Positions 1 to 7,345 of a stretch of 13,853 nt of DNA are shown here, in pieces. The notes under the pieces are model-generated. The model was given only the letters and a program-made list of their open reading frames with translations. It did not search any database and was not told the DNA's origin. Within the stretch, counting starts at the first letter, position 1, and each line of letters opens with the position of its first letter. The stretch lies in assembly GCA_023409675.1 (NCBI GenBank), contig JAEYRC010000023.1:1-13853 (forward strand), read 5' to 3'. Source of the DNA: Bacteroidota bacterium (GTDB lineage Bacteria; Bacteroidota; Bacteroidia; Chitinophagales; Chitinophagaceae). The translations under genes and the position numbers were made by a program.

Positions 1-737
1 CCTTTGCACCTGTTGATAAGATAGGCACTGTTATCAGCGATCGCGATTACCTGGCAGAGCATATTCAGGCAGTTGTAGATTATCCTTTGGTAGATGCGGA
101 AGCGATTGCCGCCAAAAATTTCACTGTAGTAGTCGATGTTATCAATTCTACCGGTGCGCTATTCGTACCACCGATGCTAAGAGCATTGGGAATAGAGAAT
201 ATTATCGTCTTAAATGAAGAGGTCACAGGAAAATTCGCGCACAATCCCGAACCACTTCCGGAAAACCTGTCTGAGCTGAGTGCGGCCGTGCGTAAGCATA
301 ATGCTGACCTGGGCATTGCCGTAGATCCGGATGTTGACCGTTTATGTTTTGTTTGTGAGGATGGCAGTATGTTCGGTGAAGAATATACGCTTGTAGCGGT
401 TGCGGATTATGTACTGAGCCGTAAGAAAGGCAATACGGTAAGTAATATGAGCAGCACCAAGGCGCTGAAAGAGATCACCTTAAAACATGGCGGCGAATAT
501 TATCCTTCTGCTGTAGGGGAGGTGAATGTCGTTAACCGGATGAAAGAAGTCAGCGCGGTTATTGGCGGAGAAGGGAATGGTGGAATTATTGTTCCCGATT
601 TTCACTATGGCCGGGATGCGCTGATCGGTATCGGACTATTTTTAAGCGCGCTTTCATTGCATAAAAATGGTATGAAATCCTTTCGCGCGCGTTATCCCGA
701 TTATTTTATTTCCAAGAATAAAATTGAGCTGGAGTAG
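1..737 (+). CDS. glmM: Phosphoglucosamine mutase-type phosphohexomutase, 5'-truncated by the window and ending at a premature in-frame TAG
   Basis: The family interconverts sugar 1- and 6-phosphates; GlmM makes glucosamine 1-phosphate for UDP-GlcNAc and cell-wall synthesis in the cytoplasm. The frame is open from base 3, so the true start and the phosphoserine loop lie upstream of the window. Visible are the metal-binding loop DPDVDR (324-341, domain 2) and the sugar-binding loop GEGNGG (567-584, domain 3). The frame meets TAG at 735-737 right after the residues KIELE, where family members continue into domain 4. The same frame resumes and encodes domain 4 up to 959, so this looks like one gene broken by a single nonsense codon. 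The product as read lacks the phosphate-binding domain. Assignment to GlmM rather than another phosphohexomutase of this superfamily is likely but not certain. Confidence 0.8.
   Translation, partial: FAPVDKIGTVISDRDYLAEHIQAVVDYPLVDAEAIAAKNFTVVVDVINSTGALFVPPMLRALGIENIIVLNEEVTGKFAHNPEPLPENLSELSAAVRKHNADLGIAVDPDVDRLCFVCEDGSMFGEEYTLVAVADYVLSRKKGNTVSNMSSTKALKEITLKHGGEYYPSAVGEVNVVNRMKEVSAVIGGEGNGGIIVPDFHYGRDALIGIGLFLSALSLHKNGMKSFRARYPDYFISKNKIELE
735..737 (+). other. In-frame amber codon interrupting the glmM-like gene
   Basis: The reading frame runs ...ATT GAG CTG GAG TAG AAT ATC AAT GTG CAG GAT... through 723-752. Both sides encode consecutive parts of one conserved protein family: domain 3 and the linker before it, domain 4 after it. 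One base change in the TAG would restore a continuous frame, for example to CAG, AAG or GAG. Confidence 0.85.
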
Positions 738-746
738 AATATCAAT

Positions 747-959
747 GTGCAGGATATTTTCGATAAGATCATATCAAAGTATAAAAAACAACCCATTAAT
801 ACGGAAGACGGGCTGAAGATCGAATTTGATGCAGACTGGGTTCATTTGCGTACATCCAATACTGAACCCATCATACGGATATACGCTGAAAGCAATTTTG
901 AGACAACTGCAAATAATATTGCCCAGCGGCTGATGCAGGATATTAAAGAATTTCGGTAG
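747..959 (+). CDS. glmM: C-terminal domain 4 of the same phosphohexomutase, downstream of the premature TAG
   Basis: This stretch is in the same frame as the preceding gene fragment, separated only by TAG AAT ATC AAT, and would encode about 70 residues from a GTG at 747. It carries the phosphate-binding loop RTSNTEP (849-869) followed by IIRIYAES, the hallmark of domain 4 in alpha-D-phosphohexomutases. A GGAG lies at 731-734, 12 bases before the GTG. Bacteroidota often do without Shine-Dalgarno sites, so this is weak support for reinitiation. The most economical reading is that this is the tail of the upstream gene after a point nonsense mutation or a sequence error. A genuine split protein or stop-codon readthrough are alternatives. 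The domain is intact and shows no further stops, which argues against long-standing decay. Confidence 0.7.
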   Translation: MQDIFDKIISKYKKQPINTEDGLKIEFDADWVHLRTSNTEPIIRIYAESNFETTANNIAQRLMQDIKEFR

Positions 960-995
960 AACCATAAATTTTAAAATCAAGTATGTTGATCTAAG

Positions 996-1036
996 ATCGC
1001 GTGCGCGATAGAGCAGATGTTCAACAGCATGCTGTC
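996..1036. repeat. Two short symmetrical elements in the glmM-iscS gap
   Basis: The 123-bp gap holds ATCGCG-TG-CGCGAT (996-1009) and, 15 bp further on, the perfect 12-bp palindrome ACAGCATGCTGT (1025-1036). Either could be an operator or a small hairpin between the two genes. Neither matches a site I can name and neither is followed by a T-run, so terminator function is not supported. Confidence 0.35.
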
Positions 1037-1082
1037 ATGAAGCTATAGTTGCTTCGCACTGATCGGTATCCACCCCAGGATT

Positions 1083-2219
1083 ATGGAAAGAATTTATTTC
1101 GACAATGCGGCTACCACAGCGCTGGATCCTCTGGTACTCGAAGCGATGATGCCCTATTTAACAGAAAAATTTGGAAATCCGTCTTCTATATACTCTTATG
1201 GCCGGGAATGCCGCATGGCCATTGAAAGTGCCCGCAAATCCGTTGCAAAAATTCTCAATGCCAATCCCTCTGAAATATTTTTCACTTCCGGGGGAACAGA
1301 AAGTTCCAACACCGCGATCCAGGCCGCAATTCACGACCTCGGTTGTACCCGAATAATTTCTTCTCCGATAGAGCATCATGCCACATTGCATACGGTTGAA
1401 CATATGTCCTGCAGTGCAGGAATACAGGTTGAACAGGTCAACCTTTTGCCCGACGGTCATATTGATCTTGATGACCTGCGTAACAGGTTAGCGTCTTCAA
1501 AAGAAAAAACCCTGGTATCGCTGATGCATGCCAATAATGAGATCGGCAATATCAGTGATATTCACGCCATTGGTGCATTATGTATTCAGCATGGTGCGAT
1601 ATTCCATTCCGATACGGTTCAAACCGTGGGGCATTTTCCTTTTGATCTGCGCAATACGCCGGTACATTTCATAACGGGTGCCGGCCATAAGTTTCACGGC
1701 CCAAAAGGTGTGGGAATATTGTATGTGAATGAAAACATTCAGATCCATCCTTATATACATGGCGGATCACAGGAAAGAAATATGCGCGCGGGCACTGAAA
1801 ACGTTTATGGAATTGTTGGGTTTGCACGCGCCCTGGAACTGGCAACCGAAAACTACGAAGCCGATAAGGAGTATATCGGCTCATTGAAACGCTATCTTAT
1901 GGATCGCTTAAAAGACAGGATTGAAGGCGTTCATTTCAATGGCGATCCGTTGGGCAGAAGCTTGTATACCGTATTAAGCGCCTCCTTTCCTAAAACGGAA
2001 AAAACAGAGATGATTCTGTTCAACCTCGACATCAATAATATTTGTGTCAGTGGCGGCAGTGCCTGTACCAGTGGCGCCAATCAGGGCTCACATGTAATTC
2101 GGGAGGTGAATAATAATCCCAACCAGGTCACCGTCCGGTTTTCATTTTGCAAACACAATACCCGGGAAGAAATTGATACCGTGGTGGAGCAGATTGAAAA
2201 GATTACCCGCCAGGACTAA
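1083..2219 (+). CDS. Cysteine desulfurase, group I NifS/IscS type (PLP-dependent)
   Basis: The enzyme takes sulfur from L-cysteine, leaving alanine and a protein persulfide used for Fe-S cluster assembly or tRNA thiolation. The 378-residue length is normal for compact family members. The N-terminus reads FDNAATT, the usual opening of the family. Further landmarks are the TSGGTES cofactor-phosphate loop, E97-H98 in PIEHHAT, HANNEIG, HSDTVQ, the PLP lysine K203 in GAGHKFHGPKG, the RAGTEN segment, and catalytic cysteine C328 in SGGSACTSG. The short cysteine loop with SACTSG points to group I rather than SufS. The ATG at 1083 fits because the conserved motif begins only six residues later. No scaffold or suf gene is adjacent, so its physiological partner is unknown. 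Confidence 0.93.
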   Translation: MERIYFDNAATTALDPLVLEAMMPYLTEKFGNPSSIYSYGRECRMAIESARKSVAKILNANPSEIFFTSGGTESSNTAIQAAIHDLGCTRIISSPIEHHATLHTVEHMSCSAGIQVEQVNLLPDGHIDLDDLRNRLASSKEKTLVSLMHANNEIGNISDIHAIGALCIQHGAIFHSDTVQTVGHFPFDLRNTPVHFITGAGHKFHGPKGVGILYVNENIQIHPYIHGGSQERNMRAGTENVYGIVGFARALELATENYEADKEYIGSLKRYLMDRLKDRIEGVHFNGDPLGRSLYTVLSASFPKTEKTEMILFNLDINNICVSGGSACTSGANQGSHVIREVNNNPNQVTVRFSFCKHNTREEIDTVVEQIEKITRQD

Positions 2220-2247
2220 ACCATTGACCGGTAAAAAAAACGTATAT

Positions 2248-2276
2248 TTCCTGAATCAAACCCATTTAGTCAGGAA
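2248..2276. repeat. Inverted repeat after the cysteine desulfurase gene
   Basis: TTCCTGA (2248-2254) and TCAGGAA (2270-2276) form a perfect 7-bp stem with a 15-base loop. An outer pair, CCGGT (2228-2232) and ACCGG (2276-2280), could extend it across an internal loop. It lies in the 117 bp between the desulfurase stop and the GH13 start. No T-run follows, so terminator activity is uncertain. Confidence 0.3.
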
Positions 2277-2336
2277 CCGGAACGCGGTAATAAAGTTTCA
2301 GTAGAATTGATCCGGCTGACCCCTAAAATTATTTTG

Positions 2337-3707
2337 ATGACAGGTCGCCATCAGCACAGTTTTCGCTGGCTTATTTTGTTTCTTCTCTTTATTAGTGCGT
2401 GCTCCTCACCAGATAATCCTGAAAAAAAACCTGCCGCATACTCTGCATACACCACACCAGACTGGGTCAGGCGATCGAATGTATATGAAGTGAACATTCG
2501 GCAGTATACACGTGAGGGCACATTCACTGCATTTGCCACGCACCTTACCCGGCTGAAGAAGATGGGTGTTGAAATATTATGGTTCATGCCCATACATCCT
2601 ATCAGTAAAACAGACCGGAAAGGAACCCTGGGCAGTTACTATGCTGTTGCGGATTATTATTCCGTTAATCCCGAGTTCGGGTCGATGCAGGACTTTAAAT
2701 CACTAGTACATTCAGCACATCAATTGGGATTTAAAGTGATAATCGACTGGGTTCCGAACCATACCGGCGCCGATCATGCCTGGCTGGAAAAGCATCCGGA
2801 GTTTTATGTTCGGAATGCGGAAGGTGAACCACAGTATGCGTATGACTGGAGCGATACCCGCGAACTCGATTATGCTAACCTCCAGATGCGCGACAGTATG
2901 CGGGCAGCGATGAAGTACTGGATCAGGGAAACGGGTATCGATGGCTACCGGGTAGATATAGCCGCAGAAGTTCCGTTAGATTTCTGGACGGAAAGCATTC
3001 CACAACTCAGGGCTATAAAACCCTTATTTATGCTGGCGGAAGCGGACAGCCCGGAACTGCACCGCGCCGGTTTTGACGCCAGCTACCCATGGGCGTTTTT
3101 CCATACCATGAAACGCATCGCCGCAGGGCAGGCTACAGCGGTTTCGCTGGATTCTTTGTTACAACAACAGGACACCGCGTTCCGCACTGTCGACGGACGA
3201 ATGTATTTTACCAGTAACCATGACGAAAACAGCTGGAATGAAAGCGATTATGGAACTTTTCCCGGCTTGAAGCATGCGCCTTTTGCCGTACTAACCCATA
3301 CGCTTCCACGCGCAATACCACTGATCTACAGTGGCCAGGAAGAGCCCGTTTTACGGAAAATTGAATTTTTTGAAAAAGATCCCATCCAGTTTGGCAATTA
3401 TGCCCGTGCATCCCTGTACAATCGTTTGCTGGAACTGCGTAAGCGAAATAAAGCTATGGCCATAAGTGCATCGTGGCGGAGAACATCACTTGGTGATGAC
3501 CGGTATATCTTTTCATATATACGTGCGGAAGGCAGTTTCCAGGTGCTGGTCATTACCAACCTTTCCGATTCGGTACAACAGGTTACTATAAAAGATGCCG
3601 CGTTGATCGGATCACCTAAAAATATTTTTACGAATATTCGGGAAAGGTTTGAATTAGCTTCCACCTTTAACCTCGAACCCTGGGGTTACCGGGTATTTGA
3701 ATATTAA
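2337..3707 (+). CDS. GH13 alpha-amylase-family glycoside hydrolase, predicted lipoprotein
   Basis: GH13 enzymes hydrolyse or transfer alpha-glucosidic bonds through a covalent intermediate. From the ATG at 2337 the protein has 456 residues. It opens with a basic stretch, a hydrophobic segment (WLILFLLF) and a lipobox ISAC, predicting a lipid-anchored cysteine and export. All four GH13 regions are visible: DWVPNH with D137/N141/H142; GYRVD with nucleophile D207; LAEAD with acid/base E235; SNHDEN with stabiliser D296. A C-terminal beta domain ends in WGYRVFEY. A TTG start at 2307 would put ten extra residues before the signal peptide, so the ATG is preferred. Substrate cannot be told from sequence. 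Downstream, gluconokinase begins after 20 bp, suggesting co-transcription. The protein lacks the starch-binding modules seen in many large amylases. Confidence 0.88.
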   Translation: MTGRHQHSFRWLILFLLFISACSSPDNPEKKPAAYSAYTTPDWVRRSNVYEVNIRQYTREGTFTAFATHLTRLKKMGVEILWFMPIHPISKTDRKGTLGSYYAVADYYSVNPEFGSMQDFKSLVHSAHQLGFKVIIDWVPNHTGADHAWLEKHPEFYVRNAEGEPQYAYDWSDTRELDYANLQMRDSMRAAMKYWIRETGIDGYRVDIAAEVPLDFWTESIPQLRAIKPLFMLAEADSPELHRAGFDASYPWAFFHTMKRIAAGQATAVSLDSLLQQQDTAFRTVDGRMYFTSNHDENSWNESDYGTFPGLKHAPFAVLTHTLPRAIPLIYSGQEEPVLRKIEFFEKDPIQFGNYARASLYNRLLELRKRNKAMAISASWRRTSLGDDRYIFSYIRAEGSFQVLVITNLSDSVQQVTIKDAALIGSPKNIFTNIRERFELASTFNLEPWGYRVFEY

Positions 3708-3727
3708 ACAAAGCACCAATCCTGATC

Positions 3728-5221
3728 ATGGAATACATCATTGGCATTGATACGGGAACCACCAATACAAAAGCAGTCGCGCTGTCAGCCGATGGTGTTA
3801 TGCTTGCCGAATATTCACTACCTGCTGAGAGCTTAACCGGTTTACCCGCAGGATATCATGAACAGGATCCCCATAAACTATTCGATATTTTTATCCGTGT
3901 ATTATCGGCCATATTGGAAAAAACCCGGTCGCATGAGCTTAAAGGAATTTGCCTTAGTTCGGCTATGCATAGCCTTATTGCGGTTGATGATAAGGGCCGG
4001 CCATTAACCAATGTAATGACCTGGGCCGACCTGCGCAGCATAGAATATGCACAGGAGTTAAAAAACAATGGAAAGGGCGATAGCATATTCCGGTGCACCG
4101 GAGCGCCCATTCATCCCATGCTGCCGCTTTGTAAGATCATGTGGCTGAAAGAATATTGTCCTGAGGTTTATTTATCCGCTGCAAAATATATTGGCATTAA
4201 AGAGTTTTTTATTCATCAACTCTTTGGAAAGTATATCGTTGATCATTCCATTGCTTCGGCCACCGGTCTTTTCGACCTGTTTACCCAAACCTGGTGTAAG
4301 GATGCGCTGGATGCTGCAGGTATACATGCCGGTCAATTGTCTGAGCCGGTAGAAACGACGTATTCAATATCCGGTTTATTGCCGGCCATGGCGGAAACAC
4401 TGGGCATTTCACGCCATACAAGGTTTATAACAGGGGCCAGTGACGGTTGTCTGGCCAATCCTGGCAGTGGTGCTGTCCGCACGGGCGATAAGGCTTTAAC
4501 CATCGGAACGAGTGGTGCACTTCGGATGACCACCACAAACCGCAGCGTTGACGAGCAGCAGAACACCTTTACCTATATTCTAAGCAATGAATTCGTGGTT
4601 AGCGGTGGTCCCATCAATAACGGCATCAGCTTACTGAAATGGTTCAGCGAGCAGTTTATAAAACAGCCATTTCAGTCAGCAGAAGATCTGCGAATGTTTA
4701 TGGCCCGTGTAAAAACGATCACGCCGGGTTCAGCTGGTTTGATATTTCTTCCATATGTAAACGGCGAGCGCGCACCGGTATGGAATGCTGCTGCCAAAGG
4801 CGTTTTCATGGGCCTCCGTCCGCAGCATAGTATTGAGCATATGATGCGGGCTATTGTTGAAGGCATTTGTTTCTCCCTTCTTGACGTATACAACAGTATA
4901 CAGGAAAACAATGGGAATGCAGGCCGGATATTCGTTAGTGGTGGATTTATTCAATCAGCAGAATGGTTGCAGCTACTCGCGGATATTTTCGGCGTGAAGC
5001 TGACCATTGCGCTTAAGACAGATGCTTCGGCCTATGGTGCAGCCTTACTGGGATGGCATGCTTTGGGAAATATCGCTGACTTTGGTACAATAGATGAACG
5101 GTATTTTCCGGTGCAGCAGGAAATACATCCCGACAAGACTAACGCTGAAGTATACCAGAAAAACTTTTCCATATATAAGCGGCTTTATGGCCGCCTGGAA
5201 CCTGAATTTTTACAGCTTTAA
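3728..5221 (+). CDS. gntK: Gluconokinase, FGGY carbohydrate kinase family
   Basis: It is predicted to phosphorylate D-gluconate with ATP to 6-phosphogluconate in the cytoplasm. The 497-residue length is normal for FGGY kinases. The N-terminal ATPase fold shows D8-TGTTNTK at residues 8-15. The segment SSAMHSLIAVDDKGRPLTN followed by TWADLRS is typical of the gluconokinase branch rather than xylulokinase or glycerol kinase, as is TGAPIHPMLPLCKI. The catalytic base is probably D239 in GASDGCLANPG. The phosphate-binding TIGTSGA and the C-terminal FVSGGFIQSAEW adenosine-binding region are also present. The next gene, 10 bp downstream, encodes 6-phosphogluconate dehydrogenase, which uses this enzyme's product and strongly supports the substrate assignment. 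Confidence 0.9.
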   Translation: MEYIIGIDTGTTNTKAVALSADGVMLAEYSLPAESLTGLPAGYHEQDPHKLFDIFIRVLSAILEKTRSHELKGICLSSAMHSLIAVDDKGRPLTNVMTWADLRSIEYAQELKNNGKGDSIFRCTGAPIHPMLPLCKIMWLKEYCPEVYLSAAKYIGIKEFFIHQLFGKYIVDHSIASATGLFDLFTQTWCKDALDAAGIHAGQLSEPVETTYSISGLLPAMAETLGISRHTRFITGASDGCLANPGSGAVRTGDKALTIGTSGALRMTTTNRSVDEQQNTFTYILSNEFVVSGGPINNGISLLKWFSEQFIKQPFQSAEDLRMFMARVKTITPGSAGLIFLPYVNGERAPVWNAAAKGVFMGLRPQHSIEHMMRAIVEGICFSLLDVYNSIQENNGNAGRIFVSGGFIQSAEWLQLLADIFGVKLTIALKTDASAYGAALLGWHALGNIADFGTIDERYFPVQQEIHPDKTNAEVYQKNFSIYKRLYGRLEPEFLQL

Positions 5222-5231
5222 AATAGTAGCT

Positions 5232-6128
5232 ATGCAAATCGGATTAATCGGACTGGGTAAGATGGGGTATAATCTTGCACTGAATTTTTATAGCCATGAT
5301 ATATCACTATCGGTTTATGATCTTGTTGCGGATGCAGGCCAGCAGCTCGCGGAGCAGGGGATTACCAATACCGGCTCTATAGCTGAGCTGGCTAATAGTT
5401 TAAGTGGAAGAAAGATCATCTGGCTGATGGTTCCTGCCGGAGCGGCTGTTGAAGAAACGATCCGGCAATTGGTGCCTCATTTAGCAAAGGATGATATTAT
5501 AATAGATGGCGGAAATTCGCATTATAAAGACAGTATACGCCGGGCGGCGATGCTTGAACAAAAAGGTATTTTCCTGTTGGATTGCGGGTCGAGCGGAGGT
5601 ACTTCAGGTGCGTTGAACGGTTTATGCGCGATGGTTGGAGGTAATCCTGAAGCCTTTGCACATTGCGAGGCCTATTTTAAAGCAGTATGCCTGAAGGGTG
5701 GTTATCTCTATTGCGGCGCGTCAGGCAGTGGACATTTTACCAAGATGGTGCATAACGGTATCGAATACGGGATGATGCAAGCTATTGCTGAAGGGTTTGA
5801 GATGATGCAGAAAAGTGGGTATGATACCAATCATGAAGAACTCGCCAAATTATGGAACACGGGTTCGGTTATCCGGGGCTGGCTGATGGAATTATGCGCT
5901 GATATTTTCAAAAAGGATAATGATCTCGAATCGATCCGCGGAATCATCCATTCTTCCGGCGAAGGCAAATGGATGGTAGAGACCGCGTTAGAACGGAATA
6001 TTCCAACTCCTGTAATAGCCTTATCCCTGATGATGCGCTACCGGTCGCAGGAAGAAGATACGTTTTCTGCAAAACTTGTTGCCGCATTACGCAATGCCTT
6101 TGGCGGGCATGCGGTGGAGAAAGCATGA
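5232..6128 (+). CDS. gnd: 6-phosphogluconate dehydrogenase, decarboxylating, short form
   Basis: It oxidatively decarboxylates 6-phosphogluconate to ribulose 5-phosphate. The ATG at 5232 gives 298 residues beginning MQIGLIGLGKMG. The frame is also open upstream, but that part lies inside the kinase gene. The Rossmann loop GLGKMG spans residues 7-12. The second beta strand ends in VYD (D30), where NADP-specific enzymes usually have Asn-Arg, which suggests preference for NAD. The substrate segment SSGGTSGALNG and the catalytic KMVHNGIEYG (K171, H174, N175, E178) are intact. The length matches the roughly 300-residue class, which lacks the long C-terminal duplication of the 470-residue enzymes. 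It starts 10 bp after the kinase stop, so the two are almost surely one transcript. Confidence 0.92.
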   Translation: MQIGLIGLGKMGYNLALNFYSHDISLSVYDLVADAGQQLAEQGITNTGSIAELANSLSGRKIIWLMVPAGAAVEETIRQLVPHLAKDDIIIDGGNSHYKDSIRRAAMLEQKGIFLLDCGSSGGTSGALNGLCAMVGGNPEAFAHCEAYFKAVCLKGGYLYCGASGSGHFTKMVHNGIEYGMMQAIAEGFEMMQKSGYDTNHEELAKLWNTGSVIRGWLMELCADIFKKDNDLESIRGIIHSSGEGKWMVETALERNIPTPVIALSLMMRYRSQEEDTFSAKLVAALRNAFGGHAVEKA

Positions 6129-6161
6129 TGGGGTTTAGGAAATTAAAAATTAAAAACTTTC

Positions 6162-6192
6162 TGACATTGAATCGGGAGCCATCCAATGTCGG
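6162..6192 (+). terminator. Possible stem-loop after the GH13-gntK-gnd operon
   Basis: GACATTG (6164-6170) pairs perfectly with CAATGTC (6184-6190). A G-U and a C-G pair extend the stem to 9 bp with a 13-base loop, about 33 bp after the gnd stop. The following sequence is AT-rich but has no clean T-run, so this is only a candidate transcription end. Confidence 0.3.
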
Positions 6193-6273
6193 CCAATAAA
6201 TTTGTCTGTTATTTCGGGGTCAACGTTTCGTGTTATATTTAAAATGGGGGTTAAATACTGTTACAAAAAAAGC

Positions 6274-6297
6274 GTATGATGGCGAGTTAAGTCATAC
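6274..6297. repeat. Inverted repeat GTATGA-N12-TCATAC
   Basis: Perfect 6-bp arms with a 12-base spacer, within the gap before the outer-membrane protein gene. It could be an operator or a weak hairpin. No regulator can be assigned. Confidence 0.25.
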
Positions 6298-6573
6298 TAA
6301 GTCGATACTATAAACAAAATTCTTTCCGGTACATTTTGGTTCAATTTTATTTCAGATTATTGCGATAGCTTATATGTTACAGAGGGGTGGTTTGATATCG
6401 TTTTCATTAGTATTATTAGACTGACCTGGTGACGCTATAACTAATTCGATACCCGAAATGAGTAATTTGCAAAAACTCCTTTAACAATTTATTATACACC
6501 CTACACTAAACATTTTTACGGCCTGAAGTCATAGTATAGAGCAGGAGCTGATCAAAACCCTGTTCCATCAATT

Positions 6574-7242
6574 ATGAAAAATTTTACTGTAGTATCACTG
6601 GCTGTAATGCTTTTTTCCTTCGCTTCGGTAAATGCGCAAACAACTTTTGGAATACGTGCAGGAGTAAACAACTCCAGCCTGAAAGGCGAGACCATCAATA
6701 CGTTCAACGATCTTATTGATCTTACCGATGGCTATGCCGAAACCCGTAGCAGAACCGGCTTTTATGCAGGGGGATTTGTTCAGGTTCCTGTAAGTGATAT
6801 TGTATCAATTGAATCTGGCGCTTATTATTCGCAAAAAGGGTATTCTTTAAAAGGTAATTTCGCGATTGGAAAAAATGATTTTCTGAATGCTACCGCGTCT
6901 GCTAATCTTCAATCACATTATATAGATGTTCCGCTGATGGTGAACGTTAAATTAACCGAAGGATTATTTGTCTATGGCGGACCTCAGGTTTCTTACCTGG
7001 TTAACAATAACCTCGATGTTCGGGCCGGTGCGCTGGGAATAAATGTGCTGCGTAAGGATTTTGATGTAACCAGCGCGTTTAATCGTACCGATATATCCCT
7101 GGTAGGTGGGGCCGGTTATGAATTTGAAAATGGATTTTCTATTAATGCCGGATACGACCATGGCCTGCAACCCGTTGATAACAACAATATGCTGAAATCG
7201 TATAACAGAACGGTTAAGGTGGGCGTTGGGTTTAAATTCTAA
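6574..7242 (+). CDS. Outer-membrane beta-barrel protein of the porin/OMP_b-brl type
   Basis: The 222-residue protein begins MKNFTVVSLAVMLFSFASVNAQ, a classic signal peptide with likely cleavage after VNA. The mature part opens with TTFGIRAGVNNSS and shows alternating hydrophobic/polar strands and glycine-rich turns, such as RTGFYAGGFVQVPV, GLFVYGGPQVSYLV and SLVGGAGYEF. It ends in VKVGVGFKF, a terminal aromatic residue of the kind recognised by the outer-membrane assembly machinery. This matches the small barrel family common in Bacteroidota. Its substrate or role is not apparent; such proteins are often structural or of unknown function. It is transcribed alone from the long upstream gap and converges on mutS. 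Confidence 0.85.
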   Translation: MKNFTVVSLAVMLFSFASVNAQTTFGIRAGVNNSSLKGETINTFNDLIDLTDGYAETRSRTGFYAGGFVQVPVSDIVSIESGAYYSQKGYSLKGNFAIGKNDFLNATASANLQSHYIDVPLMVNVKLTEGLFVYGGPQVSYLVNNNLDVRAGALGINVLRKDFDVTSAFNRTDISLVGGAGYEFENGFSINAGYDHGLQPVDNNNMLKSYNRTVKVGVGFKF

Positions 7243-7255
7243 ATAGAAATACAAA

Positions 7256-7345
7256 TTCCCGCAGAGAATACATTTCCCGCAGATTTCACAGATTTTATGC
7301 AGATGAGCGCAGATAATACAATGGCTATTATCTGCGCTTATCTGC
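7256..7345. repeat. Phased CAGAT repeats leading into a 19-bp stem-loop between omp and mutS
   Basis: TTCCCGCAGA occurs twice (7256-7265 and 7274-7283). CAGAT recurs at 7280, 7289, 7300 and 7310, close to one helical turn apart, and the inverted ATCTG appears at 7330 and 7340. The arms 7299-7317 and 7327-7345 pair over 19 bp with one G-U mismatch and a 9-base loop. The right arm ends at the base next to the mutS stop codon. Its place between converging genes suggests a role in transcript ends of both. It resembles dispersed intergenic repeats made of similar GCAGATTTCACAGAT units that I recall from Bacteroidota, but no genome-wide count could be made. Confidence 0.7.
7299..7345. terminator. 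Possible bidirectional terminator or mRNA 3'-end hairpin, omp/mutS
   Basis: The 19-bp stem with a 9-base loop lies 56 bp after the omp stop and abuts the mutS stop. No T-run follows on either strand, so it is not a textbook intrinsic terminator. It may stabilise 3' ends instead. Confidence 0.4.

Larger units (their letters stand above)
6129..6573. other. 445-bp intergenic region with no recognisable gene
   Basis: AT-rich spacer between the 6PGDH stop and the outer-membrane protein start. It holds a possible stem-loop at 6162-6192, a TAAATTTG match to the Bacteroidota -7 consensus at 6197-6204 without a properly spaced -33 TTG, and an inverted repeat GTATGA/TCATAC at 6274-6297. I see no convincing open frame on either strand and no tRNA-like structure. 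It probably carries the end of the sugar operon transcript and the promoter and leader of the outer-membrane gene. Confidence 0.5.

Noticed and set aside
1158..1460. 100-codon minus-strand open frame
   Set aside because: Antisense shadow of the cysteine desulfurase, with no recognisable domain.
5094..5231. Upstream extension of the 6PGDH frame
   Set aside because: It overlaps the end of the gluconokinase gene. The Rossmann fold starts directly at the ATG at 5232, so the extra 46 residues have no support.
6197..6204. TAAATTTG as the promoter of the outer-membrane protein gene
   Set aside because: It matches the -7 consensus, but there is no TTG at the right spacing and it lies 370 bp from the ATG. 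It is kept only as a remark in the intergenic entry.
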